A stretch of DNA of 28,699 bases from a virus. The translations under genes were made by a program, and so were the position numbers. Location of the stretch: IMG/VR virus record IMGVR_UViG_3300034103_001973, positions 1-28,699 of that record, one strand, 5' to 3'. Of the stretch, positions 1 through 6,316 are shown piece by piece. The notes below the pieces were generated by a model. The model saw only the letters and a program-made list of their open reading frames with translations, was not told the origin of the DNA and ran no database searches. Positions within the stretch are counted from its first letter, which is position 1. The number at the start of each line of letters is the position of its first letter.

Positions 1-127
1 GTTGTGGGGGAGGGTCAGGCAGCGAGGACGCGGCGGTGGCAGCGGCGGAGGCAGCTATCGACCTCGCGGCGGGCGCGCACGATAACAACGACGTCGAGCT
101 CGTCGGGCTCGTCGAGAGGAATGCCGC
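1..127. repeat. Direct terminal repeat, left copy (contig overlap)
   Basis: These 127 bases are identical to 28573-28699. The repeat lies inside a small minus-strand gene (15-236), so it does not look like a dedicated packaging end. An exact overlap of 127 is what a de Bruijn assembler run with k=127 leaves on a circular or circularly permuted molecule. I read it as proof of closure rather than as a biological terminal repeat. Confidence 0.95.
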
Positions 128-236
128 CAGCGGCAACGGCGGCGGCGTGGGCCTTGACGGTGAGGTCGTTGAAACCGAAATCGGCAACGGCGGCGGCGAT
201 GGCGGCAATCTCACGGTAGGCGGCGACGAAGTCCAT
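15..236 (-). CDS. Small unknown early protein, 73 aa (spans contig join)
   Basis: Not recognised. The protein is Ala- and Val-rich, with a helical N-terminal half (MDFVAAYREIAAIAAAV) and a Cys/Arg-rich tail (SCLRRCHRR). The start at 236 has a good ribosome binding site (GGAGAGA, four bases before ATG) and lies about 46 bases downstream of a minus-strand promoter candidate at 282-309. It is therefore probably the first gene of the early unit that continues through the contig join to 28519, 28266 and beyond. The coding direction is well supported by the promoter, the binding site and the orientation of its neighbours. Confidence 0.7.
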   Translation of the reverse strand: MDFVAAYREIAAIAAAVADFGFNDLTVKAHAAAVAAGGIPLDEPDELDVVVIVRARREVDSCLRRCHRRVLAA

Positions 237-281
237 TTTATCTCTCCCGTTTGCGTTGCCGGTTATCGGCCCCGTGCAAGC

Positions 282-309
282 AGTCTACACGCCGCACAAA
301 ACATGTCAA
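282..309 (-). promoter_or_regulatory. Sigma-70-like promoter for the early minus-strand unit
   Basis: On the minus strand a perfect -35 TTGACA (304-309) is followed, after 16 bases, by a -10 candidate TAGACT (282-287, four of six consensus positions). A run of seven A on the minus strand (324-330) lies upstream of the -35 and could act as an UP element. Transcription would start near 275 and enter the gene at 236. The -35 sequence and 16-base spacer match the promoter at 6566-6593. Confidence 0.6.
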
Positions 310-423
310 GCACAGAGTGCCGATTTTTTTGACCGCAATTTTCTCCTGATGGTGCGGCACTATGCCACCGGGTCGGTGGACAGACTCGGACACGGCGGTT
401 TTCTGGAGTGCGCCCTGTTTTTT

Positions 424-447
424 ACGGCTTTCCAGAGCCGTTTTTTT
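424..447 (+). terminator. Plus-strand intrinsic terminator
   Basis: A six-base-pair stem (ACGGCT at 424-429, AGCCGT at 436-441, loop 430-435) is followed on the plus strand by a run of seven T (441-447). No plus-strand gene precedes it, and both flanking genes are on the minus strand. It may end an unannotated plus-strand RNA, or stop antisense transcription in the origin region. Confidence 0.5.
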
Positions 448-488
448 CCTGTTTCTTGTCCCTTGGACGGACTTTTGCGAGAAAACAG

Positions 489-505
489 CCCTCGAAAAAC
501 GAGGG
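489..505 (-). terminator. Hairpin with T-rich tail downstream of the primase gene
   Basis: CCCTCG (489-494) pairs with CGAGGG (500-505) across a five-base A/T loop. On the minus strand the stem is followed by CTGTTTTC. It lies downstream of the primase-helicase stop and could end that transcript. The tail is imperfect, so a protein-binding or origin role is equally possible. Confidence 0.35.
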
Positions 506-610
506 TCCGCAGTTGAGTTGCAGGCCCTGTAATTGCGCCGAAACCCGCAAAAGCGCGTCCAGTCCGTCCAACCCCAAAATAACGGCTTCACAAAGCCCTT
601 AAAACGAGGA

Positions 611-631
611 CGGACCCGAAAAACGGGTCCG
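611..631 (-). terminator. Perfect 8-bp hairpin just after the primase stop
   Basis: CGGACCCG (611-618) pairs with CGGGTCCG (624-631) around an AAAAA loop (619-623). On the minus strand, TCCTCGTTTT follows. The position, 36 bases beyond the stop at 667, suits a terminator, but the T tract starts several bases past the stem. The same pentaloop occurs in the hairpin at 489-505. Confidence 0.35.
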
Positions 632-666
632 CCCTGGTCCGCCCCTCCGACCCTCCCCCCCATCGG

Positions 667-2994
667 CTAAGCCCATGGATTATCAGACTTCTCGTTTTCG
701 TCGTCCTCCTCGGGGGATGCCGACGCCGACTGCGAGCGCAGCTGCAGCCCCTGATAGCGCCGCTCGCCGCTCACCTTCACCGAGCCGTATCCGCGGGCCT
801 TGACTTCTACGCCGAATGCGTTTTGTGCCCCGGGCGCCTCCCCTCGGTCCTCGCACCAGGCGCGGAAGGCCTTCCACAGGACGCCGGCCGAGATTCGCGA
901 CATCGGGGCCCGCTCGCAGCGCTCCTCGAGGAACTGGCCGACGCGGTCAGACTCCTCGCGATACTCGGCGGTGGCCTCGAGGACCTCGGCCGGGGCAACG
1001 AGCCCCAGGCGCTGCCAGTCGAGGGACCAGCGCACGATGCGGGCGAGGATTCCGGGGAGCTCGCGCAGCAGCCTCTCCTTCAGGGTGAGGTCCTCGCGGC
1101 CCACGAACGAGACCCCGAACGGAACGACGCGCATGCGAGCCCACAGCGCCGGGTCGCCACCTCTCACCCGGGGCTTGTAGTTCGTTTGCAAAAACAGCTT
1201 CTGCGTCGGGGCGAACGAGAAAAACTCTCCGCCCATGTAGCGGGCCCGGATGGAGTCCCCGCCAGTCAATTTTTTCAGCATGCCTTCGTTCAGCTTGTCC
1301 GACGGCCGGAGCTCGGCGGCAACGCCGAACCGGACCCCGAGGAGCTGGGCGAACATGTTGGGGTGCGGGTCGTTGCGGCTCTCGAGGATGACCTCGTTCG
1401 GCAGCGCCGTCGCATAGGGGCCGAGTGCAGCGAAGGCGACCTCGACGAGGGTCCCCTTGCCGTTGCGGCCGGTCTGCCCCCAGAGCACGGGGAAAACGTG
1501 CTCGCGGATGACGCCGGTCGCGGCGTAACCGATGCAGCGCCCGAGATACTCTCGCGTCTCGACGTCGGGGAGCACCTGGGCGAGGAAGGCGTCGAAAACC
1601 GGACACGTCGCCGACGGGTCATAGGCGACCGGGATGATGCGTGTGCAGAGGTCCTCGCGCCGATGCGGGCGAAGGGCGCCGGTACGGAGGTCAACGGTCC
1701 CGTTCAGGCAGTTGAGCGCCCATGGGTCGGCGTCGAGTGCCGCGGCGGTCACACACATACCAGGCTCACTGGCGGCGAGAGTGAGCATCGCGGCGCGACG
1801 AGAGGCGGACTCGCTCTTGTCGGCGTGGCGGCGAAGGCTCACCCGGCGCACGTCATCGGGCTCGGTGACGCTGTCGAGCTGCCACGAACGTGCGACAGAT
1901 TTGGTCGCATTCAACGCGGCCGCATCCCCACCACGCTCCCAGTGCGTCCCCTCGAAGTGCAGCCAGACGCCCTCGTCGACGAGGAACCGGAAGTCTTTCC
2001 CGTGCATCCTGACGAAGCGCTCAGCGTTGCCCGAGTCGGTGAGATACTCGACAACACCCTCGGGAGCAGGCGGGGCGGCCTCGACGACCTTGGCGACGAG
2101 GGCCTTTCGCGCGTCGAGGATGAGGCCCTGCAGCCCCTCGCGCGTCCCCCCGGCGGCGATCCAGTCGGCGGCATCGGCCCCTTTCTGGTTGAGCTGGGCG
2201 TCGACAACGACGACGGATGCAGCGACACCCTGCAGTACGCTGGCAACCTTTGCCATCGCGGCGCGGCCGACGTCGTCGTTATCCGGCCACAGTGCGAGGT
2301 GCGCCCCACGAAAATGCTCGGCGAAGGCGGGCGTCCACGTCGTCCGCTCCTCCCCACCGACGGCGCCCGTCCCTCCTGCCCAGGTTGTCGCAACGACGCC
2401 CAAGGCGACAACCGCGTCGGCGGCCTTCTCCCCCTCGACGATGACAATGGTCGCGCCGGACCCTCGAGCGGCGATGAGCTGGGGGAGGCGATAGGGCAGC
2501 TGCACTGGGGCCTTCCCGCCCATGCCGTCGGCGAGGTGCTGCGAATAGGACTTGCGCTTGCCGTTGGACTTCCCGTCGCGTCCCCGGCCGGGCTCCCAGC
2601 GCTTCACCGAGTAGGCCCGGGCCCCATCGGCGTCGAGGTAGTGCCACTCGGCGACGACGCGCGGAGACTCTGCGACGGCCTCGACGAGCGGGACACCGGT
2701 CATCCTCGACAGCTCCTGAATGGCCTCGAGGAAGCCCACGCCGCGCTGGCGCTCCACCATCGTCAGCGCATCGCCACCGGCGCCACAAGCGCGACAGATG
2801 TACAACCCCTTGGCGTCGTCGATGTCGAGGCTCGGGTTCGTGTCCTGATGGAAGGGGCAGACGGCGCTGAAGTGCGGGCCTTGCTCATGCTTGACGCGCT
2901 GGCAGAAGAGTCGCGCAACGTTGGCCATCGACGACGCAGCCTTGACGTCGTCGATGCTCTGTGTGGTGTACTTCACTGGTCGGCCTCGGGTCAT
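667..2994 (-). CDS. P4-type primase-helicase, 775 aa
   Basis: Replication initiator that unwinds DNA and lays primers for host DNA polymerase. The N-terminus has a CHC2 zinc finger (C46, H49, C67, C70). A TOPRIM primase fold follows, with VEGEKAADAV near 186-195 and the acidic cluster PDNDD at 237-241. The C-terminal half is a superfamily 3 helicase: Walker A GQTGRNGKGT (506-515), an acidic Walker B region near FGVAAELRP (556-564) and the motif C asparagine in QTNYKP (603-608). This order is that of P4 alpha-like and D5-like proteins, and the length is typical. The ATG at 2994 has no clear ribosome binding site, and a hairpin lies upstream at 3071-3090, so translation may be controlled. No polymerase gene is present, which fits reliance on the host enzyme. 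Confidence 0.93.
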   Translation of the reverse strand: MTRGRPVKYTTQSIDDVKAASSMANVARLFCQRVKHEQGPHFSAVCPFHQDTNPSLDIDDAKGLYICRACGAGGDALTMVERQRGVGFLEAIQELSRMTGVPLVEAVAESPRVVAEWHYLDADGARAYSVKRWEPGRGRDGKSNGKRKSYSQHLADGMGGKAPVQLPYRLPQLIAARGSGATIVIVEGEKAADAVVALGVVATTWAGGTGAVGGEERTTWTPAFAEHFRGAHLALWPDNDDVGRAAMAKVASVLQGVAASVVVVDAQLNQKGADAADWIAAGGTREGLQGLILDARKALVAKVVEAAPPAPEGVVEYLTDSGNAERFVRMHGKDFRFLVDEGVWLHFEGTHWERGGDAAALNATKSVARSWQLDSVTEPDDVRRVSLRRHADKSESASRRAAMLTLAASEPGMCVTAAALDADPWALNCLNGTVDLRTGALRPHRREDLCTRIIPVAYDPSATCPVFDAFLAQVLPDVETREYLGRCIGYAATGVIREHVFPVLWGQTGRNGKGTLVEVAFAALGPYATALPNEVILESRNDPHPNMFAQLLGVRFGVAAELRPSDKLNEGMLKKLTGGDSIRARYMGGEFFSFAPTQKLFLQTNYKPRVRGGDPALWARMRVVPFGVSFVGREDLTLKERLLRELPGILARIVRWSLDWQRLGLVAPAEVLEATAEYREESDRVGQFLEERCERAPMSRISAGVLWKAFRAWCEDRGEAPGAQNAFGVEVKARGYGSVKVSGERRYQGLQLRSQSASASPEEDDENEKSDNPWA

Positions 2995-3070
2995 GTGCGC
3001 GCGCGGTCGTGGTCGCTTGCGCGGTCTGGTGGTTCTCGCGGGGGGGCTGACAAATGCCCGAGAAACAACC

Positions 3071-3090
3071 GGGCGGCAATCAGGCCGCCC
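3071..3090 (-). terminator. Hairpin between small gene and primase; terminator or attenuator
   Basis: A perfect seven-base-pair stem, GGGCGGC (3071-3077) with GCCGCCC (3084-3090), has a six-base loop. On the minus strand it is followed by GGTTGTTTCTC, a weak T-rich tail. It lies in the 124-base gap before the primase start and could reduce read-through into the primase gene. Confidence 0.4.
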
Positions 3091-3118
3091 AGTTGTCGCC
3101 CTGTGGCGTTGCGTTGCG

Positions 3119-3307
3119 CTATTCGCGCTCGGTGTCGGATGGTGCTCCGTCGCGGCGTCGGCGTCGCGACGGATACCGTCTGTGCGGTTTTTCCAGCGGC
3201 ATCGTCACGGCCGGGAGGAGCTCCTCGTCCAGGCAGCGCACGGGGAGCTGCGGGCGTGGTCGCCCAGCGTCATCCCATACGACGACCCATGCTCTCGGGG
3301 CGCTCAT
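3119..3307 (-). CDS. Small basic protein, 62 aa, unknown
   Basis: Not recognised. The start at 3307 overlaps the stop of the upstream gene as ATGA, and GGGGTGA precedes it as a binding site. The protein begins hydrophobic (WVVVWDD) and ends with a strongly basic run (SRRRRRDG), which could contact nucleic acid. It is the last gene before the primase gap. Support is the translational coupling and the operon position. The sequence itself shows no known domain. Confidence 0.5.
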   Translation of the reverse strand: MSAPRAWVVVWDDAGRPRPQLPVRCLDEELLPAVTMPLEKPHRRYPSRRRRRDGAPSDTERE

Positions 3308-3564
3308 GAGTCACCCCGCGGCGCTTCCCCGTGAATCATGTGGTAGAGGTCGGCGGCGGCAACGTCGAGGTCAGCGCGGTTCATGAGAGCGAAAAGCCTC
3401 CTTCCGTCGACGATGACCTCGAGCCACCATCGCCCGCGCTCGTTGACGACTGAGCGGGCGGTCAGGATGCTGGGTCGACGTTTTGCGCGGAGCTCATGGG
3501 CATTCAGGCCGACGACAAGGGCATCGGGAAGCACTCCACCACCGAAGGTGAGCTGCTCAGACAT
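3304..3564 (-). CDS. Small unknown protein, 86 aa
   Basis: Not recognised. The chosen start (MSEQLTF, 3564) overlaps the end of the upstream gene by eight bases. The centre looks like a compact strand-rich domain (SVVNERGRWWLEVIVDGRRLFALM), followed by a helical end (NRADLDVAAADLYHMIHG). It sits between the recombination pair and the primase in an uninterrupted coupled series, so a DNA-metabolism or regulatory role is likely but unproven. Confidence 0.6.
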   Translation of the reverse strand: MSEQLTFGGGVLPDALVVGLNAHELRAKRRPSILTARSVVNERGRWWLEVIVDGRRLFALMNRADLDVAAADLYHMIHGEAPRGDS

Positions 3565-4195
3565 CGCCCACCTCTTTCGTGCGGCTGGCGACAACGGCGG
3601 CAACGTGCGCGGCGGCGTCGGGGATGACGGATGAGATGCGCGCCACCATGTCCGCGTGTTTGGCCACGGCGGCGTCGACGTCCTCGGCGTTTGCGATGGC
3701 GGCGAGGATGACATCCAGCGTTGCCCTCGCCTTCGCCTGCTTCTCTTCTGCCGTCGCCTCCTTCTTCGCCTTCACCGGGGCGGCGGCGATGACGAGCGGC
3801 TGCACCACATAGGGCTTCCGCGATGCCTTCGATGCGGTGAGCGAGAGCGTCACGGGGCGCACGAGCTCGCTCATGTGGCTGATGCGGATTCCGCCGACGG
3901 CGGCCCCGCCGAACACGACGCTTTCGTCGCGGAAGAGCGTCATCGAGCGGCCGACGTAGGCGCCACCGTCGCGGCCCCAGACGTGGACGAGGACGCGGCG
4001 CATGGACTTGCAGGGGAGGTAGGGCTTCCCGTTGTCGCCCTCGAAGTGGATGGCGACGGGCTGGTCGCCCTGCCCCGTCGACGCGCGCGCCTTGACGGCG
4101 GTGACGACGACGGTGCGAGGGCCGACGATGAGGTCGTCGGCGTTGATCTGGTCTGATTTGGGGGCGATGGTTGCGCCGAGGTCTACGGTGGTCAT
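3557..4195 (-). CDS. Conserved recombination-module protein, 212 aa; candidate ssDNA annealing/binding protein
   Basis: It lies directly downstream of the YqaJ-type exonuclease, where single-strand annealing partners normally sit. Residues 1-115 form a beta-rich domain with DDLIVGPRTVVVTAVKAR, PVAIHFEGDNGKPYLPCKSM, VWGRDGGAYVGRSMTLFRD and GGIRISHMSEL. I recall this block arrangement from uncharacterised proteins next to phage exonucleases. The C-terminal part is a Lys/Ala-rich helical tail (about residues 137-212) starting with KAKKEATAEEKQAK. It lacks motifs I would assign to RecT, Erf or Rad52-type proteins. A single-strand binding or annealing role is inferred from position. The start at 4195 has GGAGAACGAACC upstream. 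Confidence 0.6.
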   Translation of the reverse strand: MTTVDLGATIAPKSDQINADDLIVGPRTVVVTAVKARASTGQGDQPVAIHFEGDNGKPYLPCKSMRRVLVHVWGRDGGAYVGRSMTLFRDESVVFGGAAVGGIRISHMSELVRPVTLSLTASKASRKPYVVQPLVIAAAPVKAKKEATAEEKQAKARATLDVILAAIANAEDVDAAVAKHADMVARISSVIPDAAAHVAAVVASRTKEVGDV

Positions 4196-4200
4196 GGTTC

Positions 4201-4246
4201 GTTCTCCTGGTCGTGGTGGTCGTGGTGGTCGTGGTTGTCGTGGTGG
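4201..4246. repeat. Imperfect GTGGTCGTG tandem repeat
   Basis: Between exonuclease and partner gene lies a short simple repeat built on GTGGTC/GTCGTGGT, about five copies on the plus strand. On the minus strand it reads as CCACGAC units directly upstream of the ribosome binding site of the gene at 4195. It could be slippage-prone and could tune translation of that gene. No function is demonstrated. Confidence 0.6.
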
Positions 4247-4930
4247 TCAGAACACGATGGTGTCGTCGCGGCGTTCGGTGGGGATGAGTCGATAGTCGGG
4301 GTCGCTCATGCGTTCGACGATTTTCGCATACTCCTCTTCCAGTCGTTCGTGGAACTTTGCCGCGGCGGCGAGGATGGCGGCCTGTACCTCCTCGTCGGGG
4401 AAAACGCGCTTCGTGAACATCGGGAGCCCGGCGGAGAAGCTCACGAAGTCGCACCACTTGCGCTCACTGACGAGGAGCCCGGTCTGCACTTGCAGCACGA
4501 AATCCTCGGGCATTTGCGCGGCGAGGATGGTGCGCACCTGCTCGCGCTGGATGCGAGATTTGACCTCGACGAATCCGTTGTCGCCGACGAGCAAGTCGGG
4601 CGAGAAACCGAGCATGAATCCCCATTTGTCGTTCGTAACGAACCCGACGCGGTGTCCGGCCTCGTAGGCGTCTTCGTATATGCTCAAGGCCTCCTCTTCG
4701 TCGGCCTGACCGCGCAGCATATGCTCCCCGACGTAGGTCGGCTCTACGAACTGCGTCACCCGCTGCGCGAGCAGCTCATACAGGTGTGCGCGGGACTTGT
4801 CGTTGTCGGCGGCCTTGAGCTTCGCCGGGGTGACGATGCGATGCATCTCGCTCGCCGTCAGCAGCCCACAACGAGCCTGCAGCCACTCGGGCGAGCCCTG
4901 AATCAATTCCTTGTAAATGGTCAGGGTCAT
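4247..4930 (-). CDS. YqaJ-type viral recombinase / 5'-3' exonuclease, 227 aa
   Basis: Lambda-exonuclease-like nuclease that resects double-stranded ends to give single-stranded DNA for annealing recombination. Family signatures in order: QGSPEWLQARCGLLTASE (11-28, the substrate-binding start), an acidic helix around EEEAL (78-82), the catalytic core GFSPDLLVGDNGFVEVKS (109-bridge with D112, E122 and K124), then QVQTGLLVSE (147-156). The length of 227 aa is usual for the family. The start overlaps the upstream stop as ATGA, so it is translationally coupled to the 95-aa gene. The partner protein follows downstream. Confidence 0.92.
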   Translation of the reverse strand: MTLTIYKELIQGSPEWLQARCGLLTASEMHRIVTPAKLKAADNDKSRAHLYELLAQRVTQFVEPTYVGEHMLRGQADEEEALSIYEDAYEAGHRVGFVTNDKWGFMLGFSPDLLVGDNGFVEVKSRIQREQVRTILAAQMPEDFVLQVQTGLLVSERKWCDFVSFSAGLPMFTKRVFPDEEVQAAILAAAAKFHERLEEEYAKIVERMSDPDYRLIPTERRDDTIVF

Positions 4931-5214
4931 GGTGCGTCCTTCTTTGCGATGGCGGTCAGGGCGATGGCGATGGCCTCGAGGGCCTTGACTCGGCGAGCCT
5001 GCAGCTTCTCTGCCTCGGTCTCCTTCGAGGGTGGCGGCAGCCTGCGTATGTAGTGCTGATGCTGCAGCTCCTGCGCGGCAGCCTCCTTCCCGACTGCGTC
5101 GATGACGTCACACAGGCTCTCAACGACGTCGTGAGCGACAGTCTCGAATTCGAGGCGGTCGAGCATCGTCGCCCTCGTCAGCGCTGCGTGGGCACTCCGG
5201 CGGTCGAAGCTCAT
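4927..5214 (-). CDS. Unknown helical protein, 95 aa
   Basis: Not recognised. It is largely helical and charged, with a C-terminal coiled-coil-like segment (KETEAEKLQARRVKALEAI). The start at 5214 overlaps the upstream stop as ATGA and has GGGGTGGAG as a ribosome binding site. The stop overlaps the exonuclease start in the same way. Tight coupling to the exonuclease suggests an accessory role in recombination, but nothing in the sequence proves this. Confidence 0.65.
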   Translation of the reverse strand: MSFDRRSAHAALTRATMLDRLEFETVAHDVVESLCDVIDAVGKEAAAQELQHQHYIRRLPPPSKETEAEKLQARRVKALEAIAIALTAIAKKDAP

Positions 5215-5456
5215 GCTCCACCCCCTACCGTGTCGGCAGTGGATTCAACGCGGTTTTTTTTGGCGTTCCCGTGCTGCCGTTTTCCTCGCCAAGCGCGCAT
5301 CTCGGTGACGTTGACGAGGTAATACAACACCCTCCCGTTTGGCGCCCGTGTCGCGTCGCTCGGTGCACCGTGGTTGCGACACCATTCGCGCATGGCGTCA
5401 GCGCTGACCCCGAGAAGCTGCGCTGCGCTTTGCAGTGTTACGTTTCGTTTTGGCAT
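5211..5456 (-). CDS. Winged-HTH, excisionase/Nu1-like DNA-binding protein, 81 aa
   Basis: Small DNA-binding protein. Residues 7-27 (TLQSAAQLLGVSADAMREW) form a helix-turn-helix of the MerR/excisionase/Nu1 kind. A beta wing (GRVLYYLVNVTEM) and a basic tail follow. The start MPKRNV at 5456 was chosen because AAAGGAACC precedes it; a longer reading upstream exists but has no domain. Likely a regulator of the early or replication unit. No integrase is present, so true excisionase function is unlikely. The C-terminal codons include an eight-A run (lysines 66-67 region). Confidence 0.7.
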   Translation of the reverse strand: MPKRNVTLQSAAQLLGVSADAMREWCRNHGAPSDATRAPNGRVLYYLVNVTEMRAWRGKRQHGNAKKNRVESTADTVGGGA

Positions 5457-5621
5457 GGTTCCTTTCGTGGCATCCATCATCAGGACGACCCACCGGGTCG
5501 GTGTGCCTGGTCGTCGACGAAGCAGGCGCCCAGACCTGCTCCGTTTCGGTTGTTGCCCCATCGACCCCATGCCGACGGGCAACCGATTTGTTTCGCCTCT
5601 TGCCGACACTATCGAGGCGCG

Positions 5622-6191
5622 CTAGACAACGCGCACGATGGGCCCTGACAAGGCAAGCGGGCCCCCGGCATGGTGTCGGGGGTTTGTTTTTTTTGCGCCT
5701 GCACCAGCTCGTCGGTGTGCGACCCAAGTGCGCAGGCCGTCCTCAGAAAGGTTATCAGCGCCCTCTTGCAGTATGCGCCTGATTTCGGCCTCGATGCGCG
5801 CAGCGCACATCTCAGGCGTCACCTCGACGCCGTTCACGGTCGCACCGTCGCCGACAAATTCGGCCGCGTCGACGACGGCGCCGAGCCCCGCAAGCATGTC
5901 GTGCCGTCTCATCTCGACGCGGTGCCGCGCTGCGATAAGCGCCTCGTGCCAGGCCTCGGCCTCGGCGTCGTGCGGCATGACAGTGCAGCCGTCGAGCAGA
6001 GCCAAGGCGGCCGCAGCGGCGAGTCCAACAGGCGGACACTGTAGATACAGGCGGCATCGGTCGATTGCTCTGACAGCGCCGGCCGAGGTCGACCATGTCG
6101 TCGCCGACCACCCAGCCGCAGCCACCGATGGGATCGACCGGTCAATCTGCAGCAGCCCGCGGCGGCTGCGAATCGAGTAAAGCGGCTTCAT
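5622..6191 (-). CDS. Unknown protein, 189 aa
   Basis: Not recognised. The start MKPLYSIRS at 6191 has GGGGGAACCG upstream and overlaps the stop of a 42-aa gene as ATGA. The central part looks helical (EAEAWHEALIAARHRVEMRR), and the following region (EMCAARIEAEIRRILQEG) is amphipathic. The C-terminus is basic and low in complexity, and its codons overlap a plus-strand terminator (5662-5694). It lies in the early unit behind the promoter at 6566-6593. The last 30 residues are the least certain part. Confidence 0.6.
   Translation of the reverse strand: MKPLYSIRSRRGLLQIDRSIPSVAAAGWSATTWSTSAGAVRAIDRCRLYLQCPPVGLAAAAALALLDGCTVMPHDAEAEAWHEALIAARHRVEMRRHDMLAGLGAVVDAAEFVGDGATVNGVEVTPEMCAARIEAEIRRILQEGADNLSEDGLRTWVAHRRAGAGAKKTNPRHHAGGPLALSGPIVRVV
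5662..5694 (+). terminator. Strong plus-strand terminator inside a minus-strand gene
   Basis: CCCCCGGCA (5662-5670) pairs with TGTCGGGGG (5674-5682), with one G-T pair and a three-base loop. TTTGTTTTTTTT (5683-5694) follows on the plus strand. It fits every feature of an intrinsic terminator, yet no plus-strand gene leads into it. It overlaps the 3' end of the 189-aa minus-strand gene. Confidence 0.65.
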
Positions 6192-6316
6192 CGGTTCCCC
6201 CGCAGCGTGAGGCAGCATGCAACGGCCGCGGCGAAGTGCACCGCGACGACGACGACAGCCCCACCGACGGAGACGGTCCATCCATTGCGCCCGTGGCGCG
6301 TCATGGTGGCGGTCAT
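6188..6316 (-). CDS. Hidden small membrane protein, 42 aa
   Basis: Short gene read directly from the sequence. It starts at 6316 overlapping the stop of the 69-aa gene (ATGA) and stops at 6188 overlapping the start of the 189-aa gene (ATGA). The translation has a basic N-terminus (MTATMTRHGRNG), one hydrophobic segment (VGGAVVVVAVHFAAAVACCL) and a basic end. Topology would be a single transmembrane helix in the inner membrane. Double overlap with both neighbours makes it more likely real than chance. Function unknown. Confidence 0.6.
   Translation of the reverse strand: MTATMTRHGRNGWTVSVGGAVVVVAVHFAAAVACCLTLRGNR

Larger units (their letters stand above)
238..666. other. Intergenic control region; candidate replication origin
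   Basis: No convincing gene lies here. The region is richer in A/T tracts than the rest of the window. Hairpins lie at 424-441, 489-505, 584-597 and 611-631. Two of them share the same loop, CG-AAAAA-CG, on different stems. The octamer GGACGGAC occurs at 465-472 and 608-615 and inverted at 562-569. The region sits directly downstream of the primase-helicase gene and upstream of the early promoter. P4-type primase-helicases usually recognise repeated sites plus an A/T-rich region, so this is the best origin candidate. The origin role is inference. Confidence 0.4.

Noticed and set aside
238-663. 141-codon minus-strand open frame after the primase
   Set aside because: No ribosome binding site, unusual composition, and it runs through several hairpins and the early promoter. 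No domain recognised. Kept as non-coding, though not excluded.
823-3309. 828-codon open frame on the plus strand opposite the primase gene
   Set aside because: It mirrors the primase-helicase codons. In GC-rich genes the antisense frame stays open by codon bias. The minus-strand product has clear zinc, TOPRIM and helicase motifs.
4201-4246. CRISPR-like or iteron array
   Set aside because: The repeat is a simple GTGGTC-type microsatellite with no spacers and no unit longer than about nine bases.
5248-5262. Possible -1 frameshift site A-AAA-AAC near the end of the winged-HTH gene
   Set aside because: The heptamer is in the right frame on the minus strand, but the -1 frame stops within two to three codons and no downstream structure stands out. 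Probably only a poly-lysine codon run.
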